A program made the position numbers and the translations under genes. Below the pieces are notes generated by a model. That model was not told where the DNA came from and did not search any database. It was given only the letters and a program-made list of their open reading frames with translations. A stretch of 38,491 nucleotides of DNA from Perkinsus olseni (taxonomy: Eukaryota > Perkinsozoa > Perkinsida > Perkinsidae): the NCBI GenBank assembly GCA_013115135.1, contig JABANP010000501.1, positions 1 through 38,491 on the forward strand, read 5' to 3'. Of this stretch, positions 1-10,133 are shown piece by piece; the stretch's first letter is position 1; every line of letters begins with the position of its first letter.

Positions 1-1376
1 TCGGCAATACTGTTCTGGCCTTGGGTTGGGCGACAAGTGAGACGGACTGTGAACCCCGCGAGAGTTTGCCCGTACCTCACTACCGAAAGGAGCCACTGTA
101 CGGCTAGCGTGGCTGGAGGTGTCAGAAGCGGCTGCGTGTCCCAGGTCCCTGGGTCGAAGGGAGCGAGCGACGGCGTTGCGGGTCCAATCCGAGCTCAGCA
201 ATACTGTTCTGGCCTTGGGTTGGGCGACAAGTGAGACGGACTGTGAACCCCGCGAGAGTTTGCCCGTACCTCACTACCGAAAGGAGCCACTGTACGGCTA
301 GCGTGGCTAGAGGTGTCAGAAGCGGCTACGTGTCCCAGGTCCCTGGGTCAAGGGAGCGAGCAACGGCGTTGCGGGTCCAATCCGAGCTCGGCAATACTGT
401 TCTGGCCTTGGGTTGGGCGACAAGTGAGACGGACTGTGAACCCCGCGAGAGTTTGCCCGTACCTCACTACTAACAGGAGCCACTGTACGGCTAGCGTGGC
501 TGGAGGTGTCAGAAGCGGCTGCGTGTCCCAGGTCCCTGGGTCGAAGGGAGCGAGCGACGGCGTTGCGGGTCCAATCCGAGCTCGGCAATACTGTTCTGGC
601 CTTGGGTTGGGCGACAAGTGAGACGGACTGTGAACCCCGCGAGAGTTTGCCCGTACCTCACTTCCGAAAGGAGCCACTGTACGGCTAGCGTGGCTGGAGG
701 TGTCAGAAGCGGCTGCGTGTCCCAGGTCCCTGGGTCGAAGGGAGCGAGCGACGGCGTTGCGGGTCCAATCCGAGCTCGGCAATACTGTTCTGGCCTTGGG
801 TTGGGCGACAAGTGAGACGGACTGTGAACCCCGCGAGAGTTTGCCCGTACCTCACTTCCGAAAGGAGCCACTGTACGGCTAGCGTGGCTGGAGGTGTCAG
901 AAGCGGCTGCGTGTCCCAGGTCCCTGGGTCGAAGGGAGCGAGCGACGGCGTTGCGGGTCCAATCCGAGCTCGGCAATACTGTTCTGGCCTTGGGTTGGGC
1001 GACAAGTGAGACGGACTGTGAACCCCGCGAGAGTTTGCCCGTACCTCACTACCGAAAGGAGCCACTGTACGGCTAGCGTGGCTAGAGGTGTCAGAAGCGG
1101 CTACGTGTCCCAGGTCCCTGGGCCGAAGGGAGCGAGCGACGGCGTTGCGGGTCCAATCCGAGCTCGGCAATACTGTTTGGGCCTTGGGTTGGGCGACAAG
1201 TGAGACGGACGGTGAACCCAGCGAGAGTTTGCCCGTACCTCACTACCGAGAGGAGCCACTGTACGGCTAGCGTGGCTGGAGGTGTCAGAAGCGGCTGCGT
1301 GTCCCAGGTCCCTGGGTCGAAGGGAGCGAGCGACGGCGTTGCGGGTCCAATCCGAGCTCAGCAATACTGTTCTGGC
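1..1376. repeat. 194-bp tandem satellite array, about 7 copies
   Basis: Seven near-identical units follow one another; the phrase beginning GGCAATACTGTTCTGG recurs every 194 bp (193 in one copy that lost a G near 350). The array starts outside the window and stops abruptly at about 1376 after a partial unit. Copies differ by only a few substitutions, so homogenisation is recent. The unit is about 54-58% GC and is open in several frames on both strands only because it is monotonous and lacks stops. It is not a 5S rRNA repeat and contains no convincing tRNA. The length is close to a nucleosome repeat, as in many eukaryotic satellites. Confidence 0.95.
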
Positions 1377-1382
1377 CTCTGA

Positions 1383-4300
1383 TCAGCTCTGATCAGGATT
1401 CGATATCCTGGTGAACACTGGAGTACTTGAGGAGGAGAGTGAGCTCCTAGCAGTGGCTCGGGCATCGACCGGTATCTAAAAGACTGTACAATAGGAAGGC
1501 GGGCCCTCAAAATACTTACCGCTGCTAGTGCCAGCCCCGCGCCACTCCAGTCAAGTGGTGGCTCTTTGCGTCTGACCACGTCTCGGTATGAACAAGAGGA
1601 CTGCTCCGGAGACCAGAGATTCGAAGTTGCAATGAAGGGTGGCGACTGTGCTTCGATGGGTGAGACATCGACACTGTGCTCCGGTATGGACATTTCGTCT
1701 TCACCATCCTCGTAATCTCCGCCGTCGGATCGTTCCGACTCGCAACCATCGCCCGAGTCCAACTCTTGGCGCATACTTACATCATCCTGGGTCGGTGGAC
1801 CCTAAGGTGAATCTTCTAGTGCGTCTCAAAGTTTCGCTTCTATGACCTACTTCGTCTTCGCCATCCTCGCAGTCGGAATCTCCTGATTCAGACTCATCGT
1901 CTCCATAATCTCCGCCGTCGGATTCCTCCGACTCGCACTCGTCGTCTGAATCCCACTCTTGATGCATGCTCTCATAATCCAAGACCGATGAAGTCTGAGG
2001 TGAAATCCAGTATGACTCGGAGATTTCCCGCGACCTACTTCGCGATTGGTATTCGAGTTGATTCCATTCTCACCGGACTTCTTCGCTCTGCCCCGGGTCC
2101 TGATCTGCTTCTTCGCTGGTTGTTCTGCCTCACCAAGCATACTTGAGTACTCGTCCGTTTCGATATCGTCTCCGACTATGGGCCTACCTGCAAAAGAAGA
2201 GATTTAGACTAAATCGCTAATTAGACTAAATCATTTAGTCGATAGCGCTCAGCCTAATAGGCTGAGCCTATAACCCCACGGCGGGGTCAATTACCGTCAT
2301 CATCCTTTTCGGCGGCCTCGATCAATTCTCGCTCTATTGTTCGGTGTGGATCTAAAGACTTGCGTTTCATATTTAGCAGAGTGATTCCCGCAGTGCGGAA
2401 GGCTTGAGTGTGAGTCCAGGGCTCACCATCCTCGTCGCCACTCGATTCAAACTCCTCCGCGGATATGCTAATGGAGCTAAGGCTGTCGAGAGCACTCTGA
2501 GCGAGCCTCAAATCGTGTGGTTCTGATGAGTTCGGCTGTATCGGGTGGGCACAGTGTGGTAGTCTATCCCCTTCTCTGTTGGACCGCCCCATACCGAGTT
2601 GCTTGGGCAGTTCAAGATGTCTGCGTATATAGGAGTCGTCAGTCTGTAGAGCCGTAGTGCGGGTGTAACTGCGGAAAGGACGAGTCGTTACGGACGATTA
2701 CTAAAGCAAATGTCATTGACAGTTGACTCACCGTGGTCGTCCAGGAGGCAGAGAGCCAGCCACCTGTACTTGATGTACCGAGGCTTGACTGCATCGGCCC
2801 TCGCGAAGCATTACCCCCAGTGCATGGCGACAAAATATAAATTTGGCGTCCGGACAAGAGCAGACCGGTGGCATGTCTCCTGTGGTGCGCCGCACTATGC
2901 GCAATTCTGTGTTGAGATAGGCGAACTCCGACCAGGACGACCACTGCTTGGAATCGTCGCTGTCGACTTTCCGCAAGAATTCGGATACGACCGTATCCAG
3001 CTCGCTTCCGCGGCCAGGATCGCCACATACACGCAGCAGTCGACTCGATACTACAACATATCGATCCTTACTCTTGTCGTAGTAAATATGCTGAGCACTC
3101 TTGCTGCGGCACCACCGGCCTGCCGCGAGCAGCTGGCTCCGCGTGGGTATAGGTATGGGAGCTTGAGCGCTTGGAGATTGCTCAGCAGCAGGCTCGTAGG
3201 TTCTTGTAGAATACGTACGGCACGCCACGCATAGTTGTTCTACTAATTTACTCAATTTGGTTTCTTGCTTGATACGGCCTGAGAGAGATGAAGGCATGGC
3301 ACGAGTCGTTCTGACGCAGAGGAAAGCTTACGGTGGCGCAGAGCAGCATTAAGGGCTTCAAGTGAATTATTATGGCGCCCCAAGAAGGGGTTCATCTCCC
3401 AGCAAAATCTATTCCATGTTACCCTCCGATGAAGCCATTGAGATGAGAAATACCGCCACAATACGGGTTCTTCCTCTTCCCATTCTTGCCGAAAGAGATC
3501 GACACCAACCGCGAAGAGTGAATGACCCCCAATACGTTGCAGAAGGAATACCCCGCGCTTGAATGACGCCTTGGACTGATCGTCAAGCAGGGCTCTAGCT
3601 TTCCTCTCCACATTTCTCCACATGTGGATGAAGCAGAAAATTCGCAGTGTCTGCGAGCCAGTTACCGTCGTTTTTGGCTCTGGCCACCGACAATCAGGTG
3701 TCAAACCGCTGGGTAGTGTTGGACCGAACACCTAGGAAGGTGGTCGGCTTAAAAATAATGGAATCAGCTAGAGGCACGCCAGCTTACGTTTTCCCACCCT
3801 CTGTCGAACATGCCAGCGGCATCCCCAACAAAATGCCACTGGCTTGAAGACGAGGTTCAAAGTTATTGAAGCTGCACGGATTGATCGGAGCAAGGTCTCG
3901 ATGCTTTCGGAGTTTTCAAATACGCTTACTCCCACTGCGAGTAATCTCGCCCGAGATGGTGGCCTTAGGGCCACCATTAGGCCCACTGGATACGGTACCC
4001 AGGCCAATTTATAAGTAAAATCCATTCCCAGGACCAGGTCTTTCGCGCTCACACCACCAATTCCAACTTCAAGCAAGTGCCGCGTCGAAAAATAGGCGAA
4101 ATACGCATTGTCGGAGAACTTATGCGTCAGACAGAAGATCTTGTGGCCTTCCTCCGGCCCCGGGATTGCTGAGTTGGCAAGGCAGAACTCCTCAAACTCA
4201 AGTGTGGAATCTCCACATTTGGGCACTCCGTGGTCCACGGTCTTGTTGTATTTATAGCGTCGGCGATACACGTAGGCAAGGAATTTGTCGTCAACCCCAG

Positions 4301-4918
4301 TTTCCGGCAGCAGTCCTTCACGCAACAGCTCTCTGATGGTCGTATCCACCGTAGCCCTTTTACGAACGCAGTCTAGAATGATGTCGTCGATCATCGCAAC
4401 TCTCTTTTCCTTATCATCTGCTGATGGGTCCATGCGCGGGTGTGTAGGGTGTGGCATGGCTGGTAAACTCACAGTATACGTATCATCTTCGCCGCAATAA
4501 ATATAGGCTGTATACGGGCATTGCGATTGATACCCACCCAGCCTAGCATACCCACACCTAAACCTCATGGCGTAATCACCGGTTTTCTTCCGCATATACG
4601 TGTTGCAGAGAGTCATCTCTCGACCACTCTGACTCATGCCGCTCCCTTCGTTCAAAGCTGCCAAAGCATCGCCATAGTCATAGTACAGCCGTTGACTTGC
4701 GACATATTCCTTGTACTTGGCGTTGTTACGTAGAGGTACAGGAGCCGCCGATGTCTCCTGATCATCAGCAGGGTGAACAACATTTTGGGGCTCTGCAGGC
4801 GCAGCACTGTCCACGATGACCTAGAAGGCAATGCCGATACGTCCAAGAGCGTGTCACTCCAGTCGCTCACTTCTTCGTTATGCTGTTGGTGCCCCAATTG
4901 ACCGGACAGAATCTGCAT
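1383..4918 (-). CDS. MULE-type DDE transposase with SWIM zinc finger and acidic C-terminal tail (9 exons)
   Basis: Proposed exons on the minus strand: 4918-4871, 4820-3788, 3731-3332, 3278-2732, 2668-2295, 2187-2039, 1994-1851, 1801-1520 and 1475-1383. All introns are GT-AG and the phases agree; the joined length is a multiple of three (about 1,022 aa) once one surplus base in the A4 run (plus strand) at 3830-3833 is discounted. Exon 2 carries the first catalytic Asp (LGMDFTYKL). The second is in FVGDAAG just before the exon 2/3 junction, where GWEN joins VFGP. The Glu is in NNSLEALN at 3357-3359. Exon 4 has a SWIM finger (CSCP...CRH). Exons 5-9 encode a long acidic/basic tail unusual for the family. 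The start ATG at 4918 is a choice; no terminal inverted repeats were found. Possible autonomous transposase or domesticated gene. The last intron acceptor is the least certain. Confidence 0.85.
2188..2294 (-). other. Hairpin-rich intron 5 of the MULE gene
   Basis: This 107-bp intron (GTAATT...TTTGCAG) is about twice as long as its neighbours and is packed with self-complementary sequence. CTCAGCCTA and TAGGCTGAG form 9-bp arms at 2248-2266, CCCC and GGGG pair at 2274-2288, and GACTAAA/TTTAGTC pair around 2223-2240. Removing it joins exon 5 to exon 6 in frame (KDDD to GRPIVGDD). It may be an inserted hairpin element that became an intron. Confidence 0.6.
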
Positions 4919-5393
4919 GATGTGGTCGAGCTGCTCTTTGATAAAGTGTTTTTGATAGACATAGCAGGGACGTGATGAGCGACAAGCGGGGCTTATCAGA
5001 AAGCAAGGTTCCTGCGCAATCACGATAGGACAGAACGCGGCCAACAATATTTAGCAACGCAAGCCATCATGGATTATCCTTGTGCAACTGAAGGTGTCGT
5101 CCCCGCCGGGAACTTCCCGGTGTGGTGGGCCGTCGGTGGCTCTACGCTTTTGCTTCCCTGAAGCTCACACATGACTCTCTCGCCTAGAAATCGGTTTTGA
5201 CTGCGCGAGAAAAAAGTTTGACGCCCAAGGGAAATTTTTTGACAGGTCGAGGAAAAATCTTGGCGCGCGCGCAAAAATGCCTCCTTGAGGGAGAGAGGAT
5301 GGATGGTAACCACAAAATCAGTGCTTTGCGGTTACAAGTTGTAGCGTACAACCCGTTCTCAGCCTCGACCATGGAGACGTTCTGGCTGTGCGT
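4919..5393. other. Intergenic stretch upstream of the MULE gene
   Basis: No supported coding sequence. The stretch contains a small inverted repeat (CCGGGAACTTCCCGG near 5105), several A/T homopolymers and a (GC)n run at about 5264-5272 next to A5. It should hold the promoter of the leftward MULE gene, but I recognise no core promoter motif. It is cut on the right by the LTR element, whose insertion may have separated the gene from distal sequences. Confidence 0.5.
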
Positions 5394-5780
5394 TGTGACG
5401 AACCGCTGGTTCGAGGGGGCAGCGCACCGTGCGCCGCGCACGGTAGTTGGCGCGCGCCTCAGTTGTCTACATATAACCGTCAGCCGTTTCATTTTTTGGG
5501 GGGGCCCTAAGCTGAGATTTGCGGGAGACTCTCACGGTTGGCGAGTGATTTGAGAGAGACTCTAGTACGAGTTTACTCATTTGCTGCCACTGTGGACTCC
5601 TCCTACGTGGCATTTGATCTCTGCAACCCGACCTTTCAACTACTACACCTTCGACTTCGAGTTCCAAGTATTTGGGATTGAGGCCTTCCAGAACTACTGT
5701 GACATCAAGAACCACTCAGACTTGTCTACATCGACTTCCCCTTTCCTTCGGTTCTGCTAAGGCCACCCCGATACTTCACA
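5394..5780 (+). repeat. 5' LTR
   Basis: This is the left copy of the direct repeat, 387 bp, TGTGACG...CTTCACA. It contains a GC-rich start, a G-run (GGGGGGGCCC) near 5500 and a pyrimidine-rich 3' half. It aligns almost base for base with 7744-8112 apart from small indels. Transcription should start inside it, but I see no clear TATA box. Confidence 0.92.
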
Positions 5781-5808
5781 TTCTACCGGGATCACTCAAC
5801 TCTAGATC

Positions 5809-7566
5809 ATGCCCTCTACCAGACGAAGAGGTTCTAACGACCAAGAGAGCAAGGCGTCCAATGCTGAGGATAATGAGCAGGGCAACACGTCCGATGAGTT
5901 CATGACTCCCGAGACCGGCGACGCCTCTGCCCTCGAGAACACTGGTGACCCCCCTCCGAACAACGACAGTGCTGAGCCTACCCCCTCTGCAGAAGAGCTC
6001 CTGAGAGCAACTGAGACTGCAAGGGGAACCGCTGCTGGTTCGGGGGACACCGCTGAGACTGAGACTAACACTGAGACTAAGAACCAAGCTGACCCTGAAG
6101 ACCCTGCCGACCCTTTGATCACTATCTCCAAGGAGAGCCGTGAAACGACCCAGGCCGGTGGGAACGAGACTGCTGACTCCCGGGTACAGGGTCCGGGAAC
6201 TGCTGATCGGAGCTACTCTAGTTCCAACCGAGCGCCTCTACCCCACGTTATGGCTGGCGGTGGTGTGCCTCCTGAGACTACTGATCGGAACTACCCCGGC
6301 TCCAACCGAGCGCCTCTACCCCACGTTATGGCTGGCGGTGGTGGGCCCCCTGAGACTACTGATCGGAGCTACTCCGGCTCCAACCGAGCGCCTCCACCCC
6401 ACGTTATGGCTGGCGGTGGTGTGCCACCTGAGACTGCTGATCGGAGCTACTCCGGCTCCAGCCGAGCTCCTCTACCCCACGTTATGGCTGGCGGTGGAGG
6501 ACTACCCAAGATTGCTGAAGAGTCCGCCATTCACGTCGTGAGAGCGCCTGTGGAACCGACCTCCTCTGGCATGACGACACCCTTGAGACCGACGAAGGAT
6601 GAGCCTGGACCATCGAGACCAGCACCATCTGCGTATCAGACCAACTACTCCTACGACTCCGGTGACCACTACAACGACCAGGGTGGTAACGGTTGGGATG
6701 GTTGGAAGGATTCCTGGTGGTCTTATGAGAAACGCAAAGGCCCCCGTGATATCAACTATGCTTACTATCAAGTAAGCCGTCAGTACTACCTCCTAGGTGA
6801 GCAATGGACCGGTGATGCTGATGGAATCCCTTTGAGTGAATTCAGATTCAAGGTTCAGACGTCCCCCGACTATGTCTGGAGCGACTATTGCACCAAGTAC
6901 TTCACGGTGCGGCACAACGTCACCCCGGCCATTCAGAGGTTGCTCGACACCTACGAGTCGGACCGAGGACTCAACGACGTCGACCGCCACGGCAACGAGG
7001 CTTATGATACTACCGGTTCCTATTGGAAGATGCGACTAGACACCTTGTGGGAATTCATGGACGAGATCTACTCCGGCACCGATGCTGATACTCTGGAAAC
7101 CAAGTGGAGTCAGATGTGGCTGCACAAGGGCGTCAAGTTCCTTCAGTTCTGGAGCGACTTTGAGACTACTGCGAGAGAGGTCGCCCGGAGCCGTGGTTGT
7201 TCTTCTGCCAAGCTGACTGACTCTGAGATGAAATGTCGTCTGCATGCGTCCCTCCCGGCGAAGTGTCAGACCTTCCTCAACGAGCGGGGCTACAAGCTAC
7301 CCGGAGCTCAAGGCATGTCATACCAGGAGGTGGTGCAAGCTGCCAAGGCTTGGGCTCAAGTGCACTGGGACCCCCACTGCAACGCCAAGGATGTCTGTGG
7401 CGTCACCTGTGAGACTACTGAAGACCCTGACTACCAAGTGAACGCTGTGGCTATGAACCCTGGGGCTCCTACCCGAACGACTTCTTCACATTCTACGACC
7501 CAACCATCTGACCGCCCCAACAAGGGTTCAGCTTCAGCCACGGGATCGAGGCAGATGAGAGAGTGA
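5809..7566 (+). CDS. gag: Gag-like polyprotein of LTR element, 585 aa
   Basis: A single uninterrupted ORF starts 28 bp after the 5' LTR. Residues 1-120 are Glu/Ser/Thr-rich and disordered. Residues about 132-235 are four 26-aa repeats containing RAPLPHVMAGGG. Residues about 255-300 are Tyr/Trp/Gly-rich. Residues about 310-545 form a predicted helical core (FLQFWSDFETTAREVARSRG, then LPAKCQTFLNERG) that resembles the capsid region of Ty3/gypsy-type gag proteins. No canonical CCHC knuckle follows; only scattered cysteines (HCNAKDVCGVTC) are present. It would assemble virus-like particles and package element RNA. The assignment rests on position between LTRs and general gag character, not on a family motif. 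Confidence 0.75.
   Translation: MPSTRRRGSNDQESKASNAEDNEQGNTSDEFMTPETGDASALENTGDPPPNNDSAEPTPSAEELLRATETARGTAAGSGDTAETETNTETKNQADPEDPADPLITISKESRETTQAGGNETADSRVQGPGTADRSYSSSNRAPLPHVMAGGGVPPETTDRNYPGSNRAPLPHVMAGGGGPPETTDRSYSGSNRAPPPHVMAGGGVPPETADRSYSGSSRAPLPHVMAGGGGLPKIAEESAIHVVRAPVEPTSSGMTTPLRPTKDEPGPSRPAPSAYQTNYSYDSGDHYNDQGGNGWDGWKDSWWSYEKRKGPRDINYAYYQVSRQYYLLGEQWTGDADGIPLSEFRFKVQTSPDYVWSDYCTKYFTVRHNVTPAIQRLLDTYESDRGLNDVDRHGNEAYDTTGSYWKMRLDTLWEFMDEIYSGTDADTLETKWSQMWLHKGVKFLQFWSDFETTAREVARSRGCSSAKLTDSEMKCRLHASLPAKCQTFLNERGYKLPGAQGMSYQEVVQAAKAWAQVHWDPHCNAKDVCGVTCETTEDPDYQVNAVAMNPGAPTRTTSSHSTTQPSDRPNKGSASATGSRQMRE
6202..6513 (+). repeat. 78-bp in-frame minisatellite inside gag (4 units)
   Basis: Four tandem 78-bp units begin at 6202, 6280, 6358 and 6436. 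Each encodes 26 residues with the core DRSYSGSNRAPLPHVMAGGG. Substitutions are few, and the last unit is the most diverged at its 3' end. The length, 78 = 3 x 26, keeps gag in frame. Confidence 0.9.
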
Positions 7567-7743
7567 TGGATGAAGTCTTATATTTCGAATTGAGATGTTC
7601 AATTATTATCATTTATCATTTATCGTAATATCATGACCGTAAGTCATTTCGTAATCCTGTAAGTAAGATCATAAATAGTGCAGTGCATTAGGCCCCTCCC
7701 ATTTAGTGATAAGCATCATCCTTCGGAATGATGGGTTCTATGG

Positions 7744-8112
7744 TGTGACGAACCGCTGGTTCGAGGGGGCCGCGCACGGTAGTTGGCGCGCGCCTCAGTT
7801 GTCTACATATAACCGTCAGCCGTTTCATTTTGGGGGGGGCCCTAAGCTGAGATTTCGGGAGACTCTTAGGGTTGGCGAGTGATTTGAGAGACTCTAGTAC
7901 GAGTTTACTCATTTGCTGCCACTGTGGACTCCTCCTACGTGGCATTTGATCTCTGCAACCCGACCTTTCAACAACTACACCTCTGACTTCGAGTTCCAAG
8001 TATTTGGGATTGAGGCCTTCTTGAACCACTGTGACATCAAGAACCACTCAGACCTGTCTACATCGACTTCCCCTTTCCTTCGGTTCTGCTAAGGCCACCC
8101 CGATACTTCACA
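7744..8112 (+). repeat. 3' LTR
   Basis: This is the right copy of the direct repeat, 369 bp, starting TGTGACG and ending CTTCACA. It is followed directly by GCGT, the copy of the 4 bases preceding the 5' LTR. It is shorter than the 5' LTR mainly through an 11-bp or similar deletion in the GC-rich part (CACCGTGCGCC is absent) and loss of a GA pair. Confidence 0.92.
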
Positions 8113-8558
8113 GCGTGGAGGGCTCACCCACACCAGTGAGAGGGCTCACCGGCACCAAACGGCTCAACACGTTTTCTCTAACAGTTAGAGTCTAACTCGA
8201 CGACAAAAGGGCGGAAGCCTTTGAAGCTGGAATGTGCCTCGCCTCAGCCCTCACGGAGGAGAGCGCCGAAAAGTGCAACATCTGCGGGTTGAACCTGCGT
8301 CTCTCCACGAGTACGCGTGCCGCACGTGTCGTGCGATCACCTCCGTGAAACGGCTATTAATAATGGCTCGTGACCGTTGCTGCGAATGGCAGCCTGCGAC
8401 AGTACTGTAAAGCTTACACCATACGACATATGGAAGTACGGTACTAGTAGTACCATAATGATATTTATTACCAGCCTGGTAACACCAGGTAATACGATAA
8501 TGGTATACGTCACGCTGGCCTCTTATAATGTCCCAGCAGAGTTCTTTTCCCCATCGTC
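8113..8558. other. Region between LTR element and modular gene, with palindromes
   Basis: Apart from a tiny cysteine-containing reading frame (8232-8348) I see no gene. The right half contains short palindromic segments: GGTACTAGTAGTACC near 8439-8453 and TTACCAGCCTGGTAA near 8468-8482, followed by another CACCAGGTAA. This should include the upstream region of the gene at 8559. Confidence 0.45.
8232..8348 (+). pseudogene. Possible zinc-ribbon fragment (CxxC ... CxxC across two frames)
   Basis: A 38-codon frame encodes KCNICGLNL. Some 20 bases further, the adjacent frame reads LHEYACRTCRAI. Together this would give a CxxC-CxxC zinc-ribbon-like unit broken by a one-base shift or an unrecognised intron. 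There is no longer homologous context, so this could be chance or a relic. I do not recognise a family. Confidence 0.2.
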
Positions 8559-10106
8559 ATGCCTCGCATTGGTGGGAGGAAAGCCCGCGCGTGGTCGAGT
8601 GATGTCCAGAATGAAAAGACCAAACTAGACCGAGCTCTGTCTGCCGAGAATGCTTACATGAGCGATAGTGAGGTCAGGATCTCGAACCACTTGGGGGGCT
8701 ACCAAAGGAAGGAAGTCTATAAGCGGTGGGCTCTTTTGATAGAGACTAGGACGCAGAGGTCTCCACCATACGGGCTGTACCTCCGCCGCGCGGATCGTCC
8801 GAGAACGCTGTCGATAGCCCGGCGTATCGGTCTTGGAGAATGGGCTGAGGAAAACCTTCGACAGTGTGCTCCGAGTTCGATTGCTGCCCATGCGCAAGAT
8901 CCAGGCGCAGGCGAGTCGCAGCCAGAAGAAATGCTTGCTTCAACGTCTCCAGCCCGGCTGCGACGGAGAGAGAGCTTTTCCATGGTAATATAGTTAGATC
9001 GGCGACGGTTTAGTCTACTCCGTAGTTATTAGTCCCTGCTGTGCGTCAGGATGAGGACTCGGCTCGAGGTCTCGAATCAGAGAATCGGGACGAGGAACCG
9101 TCCGCTCCACATGTAGATGCAAGAGCCACTGGGGGTGTATATGGTGTACGCTTGAGCAAGGTAGGAGTGCGCTAGTGGACTGGGCCTCTTGCAGGGTCCG
9201 TAGCTGCGTCAGCACTACCGCGACTTGACGACGGGGGAGCTACGGGAGGACCACTTTCAGGTATCGTGGTTAGCGGGCTCGGATGATGAGGAATCTTCTG
9301 TCCCCGATGCGCATGATCCAGGCGCAGGCGAGTCGCAGCCAGAAAAAATGCCTGCTTCAACGTCTCCAGCCCGGCTGCGACGGAGAGAGAGCTTTTCCAT
9401 GGTAATATAGTTAGATCGGCGACGGTTTAGTCTACTCCGTAGTTATTAGTCCCTGCTGTGCGTCAGGATGAGGACTCGGCTCGAGGTCTCGAATCAGAGA
9501 ATCGGGACGAGGAACCGTCCGCTCCACATGTAGATGCAAGAGCCACTGGGGGTGTATATGGTGTACGCTTGAGCAAGGTAGGAGTGCGCTAGTGGACTGG
9601 GCCTCTTGCAGGGTCCGTAGCTGCGTCAGCACTACCGCGACTTGACGACGGGGGAGCTACGGGAGGACCACTTTCAGGTATCGTGGTTAGCGGGCTCGGA
9701 TGATGAGGAATCTTCTGTCCCCGATGCGCATGATCCAGGCGCAGGCGAGTCGCAGCCAGAAAAAATGCCTGCTTCAACGTCTCCAGCCCGGCTGCGACGG
9801 AGAGAGAGCTTTTCCATGGTAATATAGTTAGATCGGCGACGGTTTAGTCTACTCCGTAGTTATTAGTCCCTGCTGTGCGTCAGGATGAGGACTCGGCTCG
9901 AGGTCTCGAATCAGAGAATCGGGACGAGGAACCGTCCGCTCCACATGTAGATGCAAGAGCCACTGGGGGTGTATATGGTGTACGCTTGAGCAAGGTAGGA
10001 GTGCGCTAGTGGACTGGGCCTCTTGCAGGATCCGTAGCTGCGTCAGCACTACCGCGACTTGACGACGGGGGAGCTACGGGAGGACCACTTTCAGGTATCG
10101 TGGTAA
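8559..10106 (+). CDS. Unknown protein built from tandemly repeated exon pairs (7 exons)
   Basis: Proposed exons are 8559-8984, 9050-9160, 9204-9401, 9467-9577, 9621-9818, 9884-9994 and 10038-10106. Every intron is GT-AG and phase 0: 65 bp (GTAATATAG...GTCAG) and 43 bp (GTAGGAG...CCGTAG), alternating. The predicted protein is about 407 aa. The unique exon 1 is basic and ends in SPARLRRRESFSM, the same ending as each repeated 66-aa exon. The 37-aa exon (DEDSARGLESENRDEEPSAP...) and the 66-aa exon (LRQHYRDLTTGELREDHFQ...) alternate. The final exon is cut short by TAA at 10104 where earlier copies have TTA; this TAA is also a possible GTAAGC donor, so the gene might continue. I recognise no domain. 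The start is the first ATG of a 142-codon open exon. Confidence 0.65.
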
Positions 10107-10133
10107 GCGGACCCGGATGATGAGGAATCTTCT
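9050..10133 (+). repeat. 417-bp tandem repeat, each unit two exons plus two introns
   Basis: Units start at 9050, 9467 and 9884; the third is truncated around 10133. A diverged partial copy (about 8899-8984) forms the end of exon 1. The units are almost identical (for example GGGTCC becomes GGATCC in the third). Each contains 309 coding bases (103 codons) and 108 intronic bases, so the period breaks the frame only in introns. Confidence 0.9.

Larger units (their letters stand above)
5394..8112 (+). mobile_element. Non-autonomous LTR retrotransposon with gag only (TR-GAG-like)
   Basis: Two direct repeats, 387 and 369 bp, each start TGTGACGAACC and end ATACTTCACA. They bracket one long gag ORF and no protease, reverse transcriptase, RNase H or integrase. 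The 4-bp flanks match: GCGT at 5390-5393 and GCGT at 8113-8116, as expected for a target-site duplication. The LTR termini are TG...CA. The 28-bp leader between the 5' LTR and the gag ATG has no obvious TGG-type tRNA primer site, and the 177 bp after gag have only a weak purine tract. The LTRs differ by several indels, including about 11 bp near 5430, so the insertion is not fresh. Such elements depend on pol proteins from an autonomous relative elsewhere. Confidence 0.9.

Noticed and set aside
160..200. T-arm-like GGGTCCAATCC in each satellite unit, suggesting a tRNA gene
   Set aside because: It lacks the TTC of a standard T loop, and no acceptor, D or anticodon stem can be fitted around it.
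37..1382. Overlapping 60-155 codon ORFs on both strands of the satellite
   Set aside because: They are repetitions of the 194-bp unit in different frames with no codon bias or motif; the period is not a multiple of three.
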